NCBI GenBank assembly: GCA_049651845.1
Contig: JBASCW010000038.1
Span: 1 to 64,000, forward strand
Origin: RBG-16-66-20 sp049651845
GTDB lineage: Bacteria; Pseudomonadota; Gammaproteobacteria; Burkholderiales; SG8-39
Direction: 5' to 3'
Length of the DNA: 64,000 bases
Shown piece by piece: positions 8,407 to 17,080 of this stretch; the stretch's first letter is position 1; every line of letters starts with the position of its first letter. The notes beneath the pieces were generated by a model. It was not told where the DNA came from. It searched no databases and saw only the letters and a list, made by a program, of their open reading frames with translations. Position numbers and translations under genes: made by a program.

Positions 8407-11400
8407 ATGCTGCTGAAGCGCGCGTTCCGTTTTTCCCTGGTGCTGCTGGCAGCGCTATCGCTATATGCACTGCGGGTAGGCAACGCTAGCGCGGTGATCA
8501 CGTTTCAATCCGCCGGTGCTGTGAGCTACAGCGGCATTGTCGTTGCCACACCGGCCTACCCCGCCGCTGTGGCAGCGGGAGACCTGCTCATCTTGCTTGT
8601 CGGCATGAAGCCCTCTGGGGCCATCAATGGCTCGGTCCCGACTCCCGAGGGCTGGACGCTGATTGCCACCGCGTCCGGCGGCGGTTACGGCGGCGTGCCC
8701 GCGGCGGACACTGGAGACACCCACGTGTTCGCCTTCTCCAGGATTGCCGACGGCACTGAAACCGGAACGCTTGACGTACGGCTCGTCAACAGCAACGTGA
8801 CGTGGACGCAGATCTACCGGCTCACCAATGCCACCATGGACTGGTCCGTCGCCGGCGCCACCGGCTCCGATAACAGTGGCACTGCTCCCAACAATAACGT
8901 CTCGATAACGATGTCCAGCAACCCCGGCGTGATCTCGGGCGACTTCATTCTCGGCGCCATGGTAATTCCGACGGACGTCACAGTCGCCGGCGCGCAGTTC
9001 TCCGCGGAATCGTTCAGCCAGACCAGTGCGACATTCAGCGCAGCGGTCGAGATCTTGGAGCCGCGTTCGGGCACGGGCAACGACATCAGCGGCTTCGTCG
9101 CTCGCTCGTCGGTCACCGTCGGCACGGGCACCGGCAATCCCACCCTGACTGCGACGGCCGCCAGCGCGTCCCCCAACAACGTGCGCGGGCCGGGCGTCTT
9201 CATCCGGGTGCGGGCCACCGGCGCGATCACCTATCAGGCGCCCGGGGCGATCTCCTATTGGGCCGCGACGGCGGTGGCAACGAAGGTATGTGCCGCGCAC
9301 CCAGCCAGCGTTGCGTCGGGCGACCTGCTGGTCACCATCATCGGCATGAAACCCTCGGTCGCCAACAGCGGCTCGGTGACCACGCCTTCGGGCTGGACTG
9401 CCGTTTCCGGCGGCTCGCTGACGGGCGCGGGTGGCTACGGAGGCACACTTGGCGTGGACACGGGCAATACCAACGTGTTCTCCTACTACCGGGTCGCGAC
9501 GGGTATCGAGTCAGGTGAGCGCTGCTTCACGCTGGCCAACAACAACATCTCCTGGGCGGAGATGTACCGCTATTCCAGCACCACTGGGACATGGCTGATC
9601 GCCGGCACCACAGGCTCCGATGCCAATGGCACTGCTCCCAACGATGACGTTTCGATAACGATGTCCGGCAACCCCGGCGTCACCGTGGGCGACCACATCC
9701 TCGGCGCCATGGTGATCCCGACGGACGTCACAAACGGCGCGCAGTTCACCGCGGAATCGTTCAGCCAGACCGGTGCGACATTCAGCGCAGCGGTCGAGAT
9801 CTCGGAGCCGTTCTCGGCCACGGGTAATGACATCGGCGGCTTCGTGGCTCGCGCGTCGGTCACCGCAGGAGTGGGCACCGCCATTCCCACCCTGACTGCG
9901 GCAGCCGCCAGCGCGTCCCCCAACAACGTGCGCGGGCCGGGCGTCTTCATCCGCATACGGGACGAAACCGCCCAGACGCAGGCCGCGTTCCGCTTCTATG
10001 AAGACGGCACGGAGGCGGGCTCGACGGCGATCGGCGCGCAGGACACCAACATCAGCCGCGATCTCACGGGCGGCAACAGCAACCTGCAGCTCCGGCTGCG
10101 AGTCCAGGAGATCAACGGGCTGTCCGGCGCGGCGACCGACGATTACCAGCTGCAGTACTCCAAGAACGCGGGCGCCTACGCCAACGTCACGGGCGCGTCG
10201 GCGAACGTGCGGGGCTTCAACAGCGGCAGCCTGACCGACGGCGGTGCGACCACCAATCGCCTGACCGCCGGCACCGGCAGCTTCGTCGCGGGCGAGATTT
10301 CGCAAGACGGCCTGGTGGACGACCACCAGATCACGGCATCCAACTACACCGAGCATCTGTATTCCCTGACGCTGATGTCGGCCGACCTGGCGAATGGCGA
10401 TACGCTGGACTTCCGCGTCCTGCGCAACGGCGCAGCGTTCAGCAGCTACGCCGTCACGCCGCGCATCACGGTGTCGAAGGTCGTCCCGGGCAGTTTTAAC
10501 GCGTTCGAAACAGCGACGGCAGCGCTGGAGATCACGGGAGTCATCAAGACCAAGGTCGCGGGGACGGGGTTCAGCCTGGACGTGGTCGCGATCTCGGGGG
10601 GGGCGCAGCAGGTGGCCTTCACAAGCCCGGTCACCGTCGAGCTGCTCGGCAACGTCGCGACCGGCGTGTCGCTCGATACCGAGAATTGCCCGACCTCGTT
10701 CAGTCTGCAGCAAGCTTCAAATCCCGCCAATCCCACCATCACGGGTGGACGCTCGACAGTAAGTTTTGACGCGGTGACGAACGTGTACCGCGACGTGCGC
10801 GTGCGCGTGCGATGGCCAACGTCGACTCCGACCGTAACGTGGTGTTCGACCGACAACTTCGCGATTCGGCCGGCGAGCCTGACCGCCGTCGAGGTGACCG
10901 ACAACGACTGGGAAACCGCTACGCCCGGTACCACGCGCGCGCTCAACAACGTGGCCGCGACCGGTGGCATCGTGCACAAGGCCGGTCGGCCCTTCCGCAT
11001 CGCAGCGACCGCGCAGAACAGCGCCGCGACGACCACGAGCAACTACAACGGCTCTCCCACAGCGATTGGCGTTGCTCGGGTGCTGCCGACCGTGGGCGAA
11101 TGCGGTGGCTGCACTGCCGGATCCGTCGCTACCGGAACCTGGAGCGCCGCGTCTGGCGTGGTAACCACCACCGACGCGACCTACAGCGAGGCAGGCTCGA
11201 TCAACATGGTTCTCGAAGACCAGACCTGGTCCAGCGTGGACAATAGCGATGGATCCACGACGGCGGAGCGCTACTTTTCCTCGCCCGCGTTCAACGTCGG
11301 GCGTTTCGTGCCCGATCACTTCGACGTGTCGACCAGCTCCACGCCGCAGTTCCAGACCTTCGGCGCCGCGGACAGCGCCTGCCAGGCGCCGCCGTCGGGA

Positions 11401-12315
11401 AACAAGCGAGTCTTCACCTACGTCGGCCAGTCATTCGGCTATGTCGCCGTCCCGGTCGCGACGTTCACGGGCAAGAACGCCGCCGGCGGCACGACCCTCA
11501 ACTACGCCGGCAGCCTGATCCACACGGGCAGCATCAGCGCGACGCAGACTTACACGCCGGGCTCGGGAACGCTCAGCGCGACCGTCGGCTCGCCGGGCAT
11601 CGCCGCCGGCACCGCCGGTACCGGCACGGGCACCGTGACGATCAACTCGGCCGATTCGTTCGCCTACGTGCGCAGCAACTCCGCCCCGCAAGCTCCCTTC
11701 AACGCCAGTATTTCGCTCGATGTGAGCGTTACGGATACTTCGGAGAATGCCACGTCCCAGGGGAATATTACGACGACGACCGCCGGCACCTTCTCGGCGA
11801 TCGCCTTCGACTCCGGCAACCTGATCCGCTACGGTCGGCTGCGCATGCTCAACGCAATCGGCGTGGCGCGCGCCGCGCTGCCCGTGACGATCTGGACCGA
11901 ATACTGGAACGGAAGCGGATTCATAACCAACACGGACGATCACTGCACGACGCTTACCCGCGCGAACATCGCGCTGGGCACTTACTCGAACAGCCTGAAC
12001 GCCTGCGAAACCATCGTGAACGTGAATCCAGTAACGTTCACCTCCGGTGTCGGCACGCTCGGCATGAGCGCCTCCGGGGCTGGCAACGAAGGATCGGTCA
12101 ATCTGACGCCCCAGCTCGGCAGCACTTTCATCGGCAAATACTGCACCGCGGTCGGCGGCATCGGCAATGAGGCGGATCCGACGCCAGCGGCGAAGAGCTA
12201 TCTGCAGGGCGCCTGGACGGGCTCAACCTACGACGAGAATCCGACCGCCCGCGCCGCCTTCGGCGTTTACGGCTCGCAGCCCAAGAACTTCATCTTCTTC
12301 CGCGAAAACTACTGA
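8407..12315 (+). CDS. mshQ: MshQ-like giant pilus-associated adhesin (DUF6701)
   Basis: A 1302-aa secreted protein. A signal peptide (about 1-28, MLLKRAFRFSLVLLAAL... ending GNASA) precedes two tandem copies of a roughly 245-residue beta-rich module (about 30-275 and 276-523). A beta-sandwich-like region (about 525-690) and further Ig-like segments follow. The C-terminus (about 960-1302) shows DUF6701/MshQ features such as GRFVPDHFDVS, FTYVGQSFGY and the terminal AAFGVYGSQPKNFIFFRENY-like ending. In MSHA systems MshQ is thought to be a large pilus-tip or surface component. Here it is on the + strand, convergent with mshP and divergent from mshI, instead of following mshP. The tandem N-terminal module is unusual for MshQ as I know it. 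The ligand is unknown. Confidence 0.82.
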   Translation: MLLKRAFRFSLVLLAALSLYALRVGNASAVITFQSAGAVSYSGIVVATPAYPAAVAAGDLLILLVGMKPSGAINGSVPTPEGWTLIATASGGGYGGVPAADTGDTHVFAFSRIADGTETGTLDVRLVNSNVTWTQIYRLTNATMDWSVAGATGSDNSGTAPNNNVSITMSSNPGVISGDFILGAMVIPTDVTVAGAQFSAESFSQTSATFSAAVEILEPRSGTGNDISGFVARSSVTVGTGTGNPTLTATAASASPNNVRGPGVFIRVRATGAITYQAPGAISYWAATAVATKVCAAHPASVASGDLLVTIIGMKPSVANSGSVTTPSGWTAVSGGSLTGAGGYGGTLGVDTGNTNVFSYYRVATGIESGERCFTLANNNISWAEMYRYSSTTGTWLIAGTTGSDANGTAPNDDVSITMSGNPGVTVGDHILGAMVIPTDVTNGAQFTAESFSQTGATFSAAVEISEPFSATGNDIGGFVARASVTAGVGTAIPTLTAAAASASPNNVRGPGVFIRIRDETAQTQAAFRFYEDGTEAGSTAIGAQDTNISRDLTGGNSNLQLRLRVQEINGLSGAATDDYQLQYSKNAGAYANVTGASANVRGFNSGSLTDGGATTNRLTAGTGSFVAGEISQDGLVDDHQITASNYTEHLYSLTLMSADLANGDTLDFRVLRNGAAFSSYAVTPRITVSKVVPGSFNAFETATAALEITGVIKTKVAGTGFSLDVVAISGGAQQVAFTSPVTVELLGNVATGVSLDTENCPTSFSLQQASNPANPTITGGRSTVSFDAVTNVYRDVRVRVRWPTSTPTVTWCSTDNFAIRPASLTAVEVTDNDWETATPGTTRALNNVAATGGIVHKAGRPFRIAATAQNSAATTTSNYNGSPTAIGVARVLPTVGECGGCTAGSVATGTWSAASGVVTTTDATYSEAGSINMVLEDQTWSSVDNSDGSTTAERYFSSPAFNVGRFVPDHFDVSTSSTPQFQTFGAADSACQAPPSGNKRVFTYVGQSFGYVAVPVATFTGKNAAGGTTLNYAGSLIHTGSISATQTYTPGSGTLSATVGSPGIAAGTAGTGTGTVTINSADSFAYVRSNSAPQAPFNASISLDVSVTDTSENATSQGNITTTTAGTFSAIAFDSGNLIRYGRLRMLNAIGVARAALPVTIWTEYWNGSGFITNTDDHCTTLTRANIALGTYSNSLNACETIVNVNPVTFTSGVGTLGMSASGAGNEGSVNLTPQLGSTFIGKYCTAVGGIGNEADPTPAAKSYLQGAWTGSTYDENPTARAAFGVYGSQPKNFIFFRENY
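8494..9963 (+). repeat. Two-copy tandem duplication inside mshQ
   Basis: Two consecutive coding repeats of about 735-747 nt. Blocks near 9004-9054 and 9751-9801 differ at one position. Blocks starting at 9160 and 9907 are identical over more than 40 nt, at a spacing of 747 nt. The 5' parts are more diverged. The gradient of identity suggests a duplication followed by partial homogenisation or selection on the C-terminal part of each module. Confidence 0.85.
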
Positions 12316-12332
12316 GCGCGTGCCGGCGCGGC

Positions 12333-12776
12333 TCAGTTCGTGATATTGAGCGACAACTCGCGCTCCACGTAGGTGCTGGCAACGGAACCAGCCGGACAGG
12401 TCGGCTGATTGCATCCGTTCGACACGATTCGATAGGCTCTCACCGATGACGCTCCCTCAGTAATGGTGGCGCTCGCCGTACAGGTTATCGTGGCCGTGAA
12501 GTTTCCCAGGGTGAGGCTGGAAGTCGTGGTCCCGCCGTTGCAGGCGGTCGTGAAAGTGCCGCCGGAATCGCGCAAGATCTGGTAGGCGCCCCACTCGATT
12601 CCGGCGCGTGCCGCCTGGTAGGCGCGCGCGGCATTGAGATCCGCCGCCGAGGCGGCCTGCGAAGTCGTCGATACCGTCATCAGATACGCAACGAGGCCCC
12701 CGAGCACGACGAGCAGGAACACAGCGGCGATGACGAGAAAGCCGCGCTGCCGCCGCTGACCGATCGTATTCTTCAT
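12333..12776 (-). CDS. mshP: MshP-like pilus assembly protein
   Basis: A 147-aa protein with a short basic N-terminus (KNTIGQRRQRGF) and a hydrophobic helix (about 13-35: FLVIAAVFLLVVLGGLVAYL). It resembles MshP/PilX-type minor components: the N-terminus is prepilin-like, but there is no clear G/A-F-T-L-I-E motif. The sequence ARAYQAARAGIEWGAYQIL is characteristic of MshP/PilX proteins. It has two Cys pairs in the C-terminal domain. It is the last gene of the mshE-to-mshP unit, overlaps mshO by 4 nt, and converges on mshQ with a 17-nt gap. Confidence 0.8.
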   Translation of the reverse strand: MKNTIGQRRQRGFLVIAAVFLLVVLGGLVAYLMTVSTTSQAASAADLNAARAYQAARAGIEWGAYQILRDSGGTFTTACNGGTTTSSLTLGNFTATITCTASATITEGASSVRAYRIVSNGCNQPTCPAGSVASTYVERELSLNITN

Positions 12777-13681
12777 GGCACGTTGTTCACATGTATCGCA
12801 TGATAGAGGTTCACGCTTTCGGTGTCGCCGCGCGAATCCTGCATGCTCAACTGCAGCGACATGGTCAGCAGGCCCGCCCCTTCCGACCCCAGGCTGGCGT
12901 CGAACTCCATGGTGCAGGCGGTCACGCCGGTCGCCAGCAGCGCGCCGGTGCCGGCCGGCGGGGCGGGCTGCCCGGCGGATATCGCGTAGCCCGAGAAGCG
13001 GGTCAGAGTGCCGACGCCGGCCGCGGGATTGCATGCGTAGGTTACCGGGCCCTCGATGACGAAGAAGCGACGGCCGGGGGATTCATACGTGAAGGTGTGG
13101 TTGGCGATCTGGATCCGGTCCTCGCCGGTGCCGGCCGTTGCCGAGACGATCTGGCTCTTGTTGCCTCCCGTGCCGGGATATTCATAGGCATTCGCGTTTG
13201 CGGTGCCCGGCGGCAGGTTGAAGACGACCACGAAATCGTTCGTGGTCACCTGCGCAATGTTGGGAATGTTCCCGATCGTCTTGAAGCAATCGTCCGCGGT
13301 GCCGATGCCGAGCACATCCAGCGCCGGGTCGAATCCAGCCCCATTCGGGCAGCCCGTGGTAGTGGACACGTCGTTTTCGAATCGATAGCGCCCGGCCGTG
13401 CGCACCAGGAGCAGCTCGAGGTAGGTAACGCCACCCGCGGTAGTCACGCGGACGCTGTTGGGCAGGGCCAGCCGCACGTCGCGGCCCATGCGCCGCAATG
13501 CGGTGTCCGCTGTGTCGGCGAGCGCAGCACGGCGGCTGGTGTCGATATACGAGCGCACGGGTGCGACGAACTGAAGAATGATCGCGCCGAGAATGCCGGT
13601 CACGGCGATCACGATTACAAGCTCGATCAGGGTGACGCCGAGACTGCGCGCGTGCGCTGCGGGGCGTAGCCGGAGTCTCAT
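12773..13681 (-). CDS. mshO: MshO-like minor prepilin
   Basis: A 302-aa prepilin-type protein. A type III signal sequence, GVTLIELVIVIAVTGILGA, starts at about residue 15 with Glu at position 5 of the mature protein. The long globular domain (about 50-302) contains Cys pairs (CPNG, DDCFK, YACNP, ACTME) and the MshO-like ending NLYHAIHVNNVP. It should be cleaved by a prepilin peptidase encoded elsewhere and enter the pilus as a minor pilin. It overlaps both neighbours (mshP and mshD) by 4 nt. Confidence 0.85.
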   Translation of the reverse strand: MRLRLRPAAHARSLGVTLIELVIVIAVTGILGAIILQFVAPVRSYIDTSRRAALADTADTALRRMGRDVRLALPNSVRVTTAGGVTYLELLLVRTAGRYRFENDVSTTTGCPNGAGFDPALDVLGIGTADDCFKTIGNIPNIAQVTTNDFVVVFNLPPGTANANAYEYPGTGGNKSQIVSATAGTGEDRIQIANHTFTYESPGRRFFVIEGPVTYACNPAAGVGTLTRFSGYAISAGQPAPPAGTGALLATGVTACTMEFDASLGSEGAGLLTMSLQLSMQDSRGDTESVNLYHAIHVNNVP

Positions 13682-14250
13682 GGCAGCGCGTTCGGCGCGT
13701 AGCGGGTGCGGTAGCCTTCGAGCGTTGTCGAGATGCTCCCCGGACCAGTCACCGTGACGCTGATGCGCAGCGCCTCCGCATTCGCAGGTACACCCAAGCC
13801 CAAATCCGACCCTGCCAGCGTGATACCGATAGACGCCGAATAAGCGCCAAGCCCAGGAACGGTGGTATTGCCGAAATTCTGAATGCCGGACGTCATTGCG
13901 AAGCCGTGATAGTCACTGACATTGTCGAAACGCAACGTCGTGCTGTACCGCGTTTCGGCGCCTTCCGCGCCGAGCCCCTCGACGGTGGCGCAGTCCCCGG
14001 TCCCGCTCGCGGTCGGCGCCGCTGGGTCGTCCGGATCGCAGAAAGTGAACGGCATGAGCGACACTTCGTCCATCAGCGACTCGGCGATCGCCAGCACCTG
14101 CTTGCGCACCTGGGGGTCGGCGCTCGCCGCGGTAATGGTGTTGAAGGCGGCGAACAGCCCGGCCATCGCCACGCCGACGATGACGATGAAGACGATGAGC
14201 TCGACCAGCGTGACGCCCCCGCAATTCTCCCGGCCTAGCCTAGTGGACAT
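13678..14250 (-). CDS. mshD: MshD-like minor prepilin
   Basis: A 190-aa minor pilin precursor. A leader of about 12 residues precedes the prepilin motif GVTLVELIVFIVIVGVAMAG. The conserved region DPQVRKQVLAIAESLMDEV follows the N-terminal helix, as in MshD/PilV-type pilins. One Cys pair lies in the CDPDDP and GDCATV segments. Its start overlaps the end of mshC by 11 nt and its stop overlaps mshO. Confidence 0.85.
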   Translation of the reverse strand: MSTRLGRENCGGVTLVELIVFIVIVGVAMAGLFAAFNTITAASADPQVRKQVLAIAESLMDEVSLMPFTFCDPDDPAAPTASGTGDCATVEGLGAEGAETRYSTTLRFDNVSDYHGFAMTSGIQNFGNTTVPGLGAYSASIGITLAGSDLGLGVPANAEALRISVTVTGPGSISTTLEGYRTRYAPNALP

Positions 14251-14716
14251 AGCCGGTCTCGGCTTCGACGGTGATGGTGATCGGCGAGATGTCGCCGCCG
14301 CTGACGATGATCGTGCCGCCGGCGCTCGGTTTGCCGAGCGCGCTGAATGTGAACGAGCCGCCGGACAGCGTGCCCGAGATCGCGGCGCCGGAAGGTTTGC
14401 CGACGGTGAAGTCGTCGGTGCCCGGAGGCATTTGTACCGGCTCGCTGATGGGCGCCGGGTAGGTCAGCGACACTGCGCTCGCCGACACGGTGACGGTGAC
14501 GTTGCGTCGCTGGCTGATCGCGATCTTCTGCGCGTAGCGGATCGCCGCCCGGACCTGGTTGGCGTAGCCCTCGGTGTCGAAGCTGGCCGTGTTGATGCGC
14601 GCGACGGCGAACGCGGCGAGGATGGTCGCGATCCCGATCACCACCACCAGTTCGATGAGCGTGAACCCGAGACTCGGTCGATGGGTGATTACCACTGGTC
14701 GATTCAGGATGCGCAC
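14240..14716 (-). CDS. mshC: MshC-like minor prepilin (GspH-type)
   Basis: A 158-aa prepilin-type protein with the N-methylation motif GFTLIELVVVIGIATILA near residue 16, then ARINTASFDTEGYANQVRAA and a GspH/MshC-like beta domain. A GTG at 14716 is taken as start because it lies 4 nt after the stop of the upstream ligase gene and has a GGTGGAG-type Shine-Dalgarno. Other starts closer to the motif are possible. The processed protein should prime or cap pilus assembly together with MshD, MshO and MshP. Confidence 0.8.
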   Translation of the reverse strand: MRILNRPVVITHRPSLGFTLIELVVVIGIATILAAFAVARINTASFDTEGYANQVRAAIRYAQKIAISQRRNVTVTVSASAVSLTYPAPISEPVQMPPGTDDFTVGKPSGAAISGTLSGGSFTFSALGKPSAGGTIIVSGGDISPITITVEAETGYVH

Positions 14717-14720
14717 GCGT

Positions 14721-16529
14721 TCAGAGCTCCACCGCCAGCCGGCGCGCGAAGTTCGACTCAGGATATTTCTCCGCGAGCGCGCGCGCAAGGACTTGTGCCC
14801 GCTGCTTCTCACCCGCGAAGGCGAGCGAGCGAACGAGCTCGGCCTGCACCGCAAGGCTCTGCGGCCGCAACCGGGCGGCGTTCTCGGACCACGACAGGAC
14901 TTCCGCTGGCGGTGCGCGGTCCTTGAGCAGCTCGCCATGCTTGCGGTGCAGTTCCGCCCGGCCGAGCAGGTTGGCCACCTCGTAGGGATGGACGCGGGTG
15001 CCTTCCGCAAACAGCGCGTCGGCCTGCTCCGCGAGCTGCGGATTGCGCGTCATGATCGCCTGCTGTCGCCAGATCGTCGCCTCGGCCCAGTAATGCGCGG
15101 GGTGGCGAGGCTCAAGGCGGCGCGCCACGGACTGCCAGTAAAGCGCGTCGCGTGCCTCGCCTTGCCTGAGCAGCACGATGCTGCGCAGCACTGCGAATTC
15201 CGCGATCATGGGCTGCGCAAGCCAGAGCAGCGCTGCGAGCGCCAGGGTCCAGCGGATCGGCGGCGACAGGGTACGCGCTGCCACATTGAAAGATAGCGAG
15301 GCAGGTTCGATGCCGGGTTCGCCTGAAACTCTCGCCAGCGTGCCGAGATAGGCTCCGATCAGCATCAGAATGAACGGAATATAGAAGGGGAAATCCACGA
15401 CTGCGTGCGCGAAACAGGGCGCGAGCGCGGCGCCGCACACCAGCGGCAGCGGATCCGCCGGCGCGCGGCGAAATGCGCGCAGCGCAATCCACAGCGCCGA
15501 TGCGCCCAATGCGACCAGCAGGACCAGGCCAAGCGCACCGAACTCCAGCCAGGCCTGCAGGTAGTCATTGTGCGTGTAGAAATAGATGGAATCACGCAGC
15601 TCGGCGGACTTCACCGTTTCGAACAGTGGAAAGAACATGTTCGCGCCGTAGCCCAGGAGCGGGCGCTCGAGGATGAAGTCGAGTGTCGCGGCATAAAGTT
15701 CGGGCCGCTCCGCCATGCCGCGCCCGACCCAGACTTCGGCCACCGCCGCGCGCGCCGCGCCGCCTTCTTCGAATCCCCAGCCCGGCAGCTGCAGCATGCC
15801 GGCCGCGGCGACCGCGATCCAGACCGCGATGCAGCCCGCGAGCAGGTGCAGGACCCTGCGCTGCTCCCGGCGCAGCGTCTTCAGGCCGAGGCATAGCGCC
15901 AGATAGGCCAGGCCCGCCATCCAGGCGAGCAGGCCGCCGCGACTCTGGGATGCGGCCAAGCCCGCGAACAGCCAGAGCACGAGCGCGAAACTGCGTCCCG
16001 ACCCGCGCAGCACGTACAACGCCGACAGCGGCAGCAGGAACATGTTGATCGCGGTCGCGAAACTGTTCGGCGTGACGAAGGTGGCCGCCGCCCGCAGCGG
16101 GTTCTCGGGCAATCGCCAGACGAGGCCGTCGAGGCTCCAGATACTGAAGAAGTGCTGCAACAGCCCGAGCAGCACCAGCGCGCTCGCGAGGGCAACGCCC
16201 GCGCCGAACAATTCCTCCGCGCGCTCGCGGCCGATGCTGGCGAACACCGCGAACGCGCCAAGCAGCATCAGAGGCTGGTAGACGCCCTCTGCTGCGTAGA
16301 CCGGGGAAACGGCCAGCGCGTTGACGAGCAGCCATCCGCCATAGAGAACGGTCAGAAGGCCGAGCGCGTTCAACGCCGGCAGCCGCCAAGGCGTCCAGGC
16401 GGCCGCTAGCAGCGCGATGCCCGCCCACTGATACAAGCGATCGGTAAAAAGCGAAGCCGCGAGCAACGCGAGGGCCGCGCCCAAAACAAAAAGGGAGGGC
16501 CTGTCGGCCCTCCCTTCAGCATTGCGCAA
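14721..16529 (-). CDS. Wzy/O-antigen-ligase-like protein, possible pilin glycosyltransferase
   Basis: A 602-aa polytopic membrane protein. About ten transmembrane helices occupy residues 10-440. A large periplasmic loop between them has the ligase-type motif ERPLLGYGANMF and the segment YTHNDYLQAWLEFGALG. The HNDYLQ-type stretch is typical of Wzy_C/PglL enzymes. A TPR-like soluble tail spans about 470-602. Such enzymes transfer lipid-linked glycans to O-antigen core or to pilins. Its place between mshA and mshC argues for pilin O-glycosylation (inference). The start is uncertain. TTG 16529 has GGAAG upstream but lies before the mshA terminator hairpin; TTG 16484 lies after it. Confidence 0.72.
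   Translation of the reverse strand: MRNAEGRADRPSLFVLGAALALLAASLFTDRLYQWAGIALLAAAWTPWRLPALNALGLLTVLYGGWLLVNALAVSPVYAAEGVYQPLMLLGAFAVFASIGRERAEELFGAGVALASALVLLGLLQHFFSIWSLDGLVWRLPENPLRAAATFVTPNSFATAINMFLLPLSALYVLRGSGRSFALVLWLFAGLAASQSRGGLLAWMAGLAYLALCLGLKTLRREQRRVLHLLAGCIAVWIAVAAAGMLQLPGWGFEEGGAARAAVAEVWVGRGMAERPELYAATLDFILERPLLGYGANMFFPLFETVKSAELRDSIYFYTHNDYLQAWLEFGALGLVLLVALGASALWIALRAFRRAPADPLPLVCGAALAPCFAHAVVDFPFYIPFILMLIGAYLGTLARVSGEPGIEPASLSFNVAARTLSPPIRWTLALAALLWLAQPMIAEFAVLRSIVLLRQGEARDALYWQSVARRLEPRHPAHYWAEATIWRQQAIMTRNPQLAEQADALFAEGTRVHPYEVANLLGRAELHRKHGELLKDRAPPAEVLSWSENAARLRPQSLAVQAELVRSLAFAGEKQRAQVLARALAEKYPESNFARRLAVEL
16482..16514 (-). terminator. Rho-independent terminator after mshA, inside the next gene
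   Basis: Reading leftward, a 9-bp perfect stem GGGAGGGCC/GGCCCTCCC with a 4-nt loop is followed by TTTTTGTTTT. This is a textbook intrinsic terminator 27 nt beyond the mshA stop. It overlaps the first codons of the downstream ligase gene if that gene starts at 16529. Confidence 0.85.
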
Positions 16530-16540
16530 TCCCGCTTCCG

Positions 16541-16879
16541 CTAGATGCAGTAGTCGCTGCTGATAGTGACCGTGGTCGACGCCGTCGTCGTGCCGTATTG
16601 AACCAAGATATTGCAGCCGCTTGGGTTGGTCACGGACACGGCAGAATCATAGTCGGTCGCCAAGATGATATTGGCCGCGGAGTTCTTGCTCCCCTGGTTC
16701 TTCGCATAGAGGAGCACGGCTGCCGACCTCACTGCGGCAGCGGTGCCGTTCACAACCGCCTGCCTCGCGTCGCCGGAGAGGTCCTGGAACTTGGGAAACG
16801 CGACCGCGGCGAGGATGCCGAGGATCACGATGACCACCACCAGCTCGATGATGGTGAAACCTTTCTGCTGCTTGACCAT
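16541..16879 (-). CDS. mshA: MshA-like major pilin
   Basis: A 112-aa major pilin candidate. The short leader MVKQQKG precedes the type IV prepilin motif FTIIELVVVIVILGILAAVA with Glu5. A region resembling MshA follows (FPKFQDLSGDARQAVVNGTA). Two Cys, in GCNIL and at the second-last residue (DYCI), probably form the C-terminal disulfide loop. The small size, its own promoter-like sequence, a good Shine-Dalgarno (AGGAGA, 7 nt from ATG) and a strong terminator all fit a highly expressed structural subunit. The other prepilin at 17081-17572 is the alternative major subunit. Confidence 0.85.
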   Translation of the reverse strand: MVKQQKGFTIIELVVVIVILGILAAVAFPKFQDLSGDARQAVVNGTAAAVRSAAVLLYAKNQGSKNSAANIILATDYDSAVSVTNPSGCNILVQYGTTTASTTVTISSDYCI

Positions 16880-16993
16880 GGGATGGTCTCCTATGTGTGC
16901 CCTCTTGGCGAGCCGCAGCCCGCCGCCAGAACGTTGAAAAGCCTCCTGCTTCTACTGCACCCGCGGCCGCAGCCGCCGGTTCAACACCAAATC

Positions 16994-17002
16994 ATTGTAT
17001 CA
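16994..17002 (-). promoter_or_regulatory. Putative extended -10 promoter of mshA
   Basis: Reading leftward, TGATACAAT gives an extended -10 (TG-N-TACAAT; -10 at 16999-16994) about 115 nt before the mshA start, in the 201-nt gap between the two pilin genes. No good -35 is visible. A similar AGTGATACA string occurs upstream of livK (58287-58297). The rest of 16880-17080 shows nothing further. Confidence 0.4.
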
Positions 17003-17080
17003 CTGCGGCAATTATGACGCTGGTCCAACCGATGCCACGCGTCGCGCATTGCATCACCATTCGCACGATTCCTGAACTTC

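Noticed and set aside
17023..17040. Sigma-54 promoter for mshA
   Set aside because: A TGGCA is present, but the matching GC element at the required spacing is absent.
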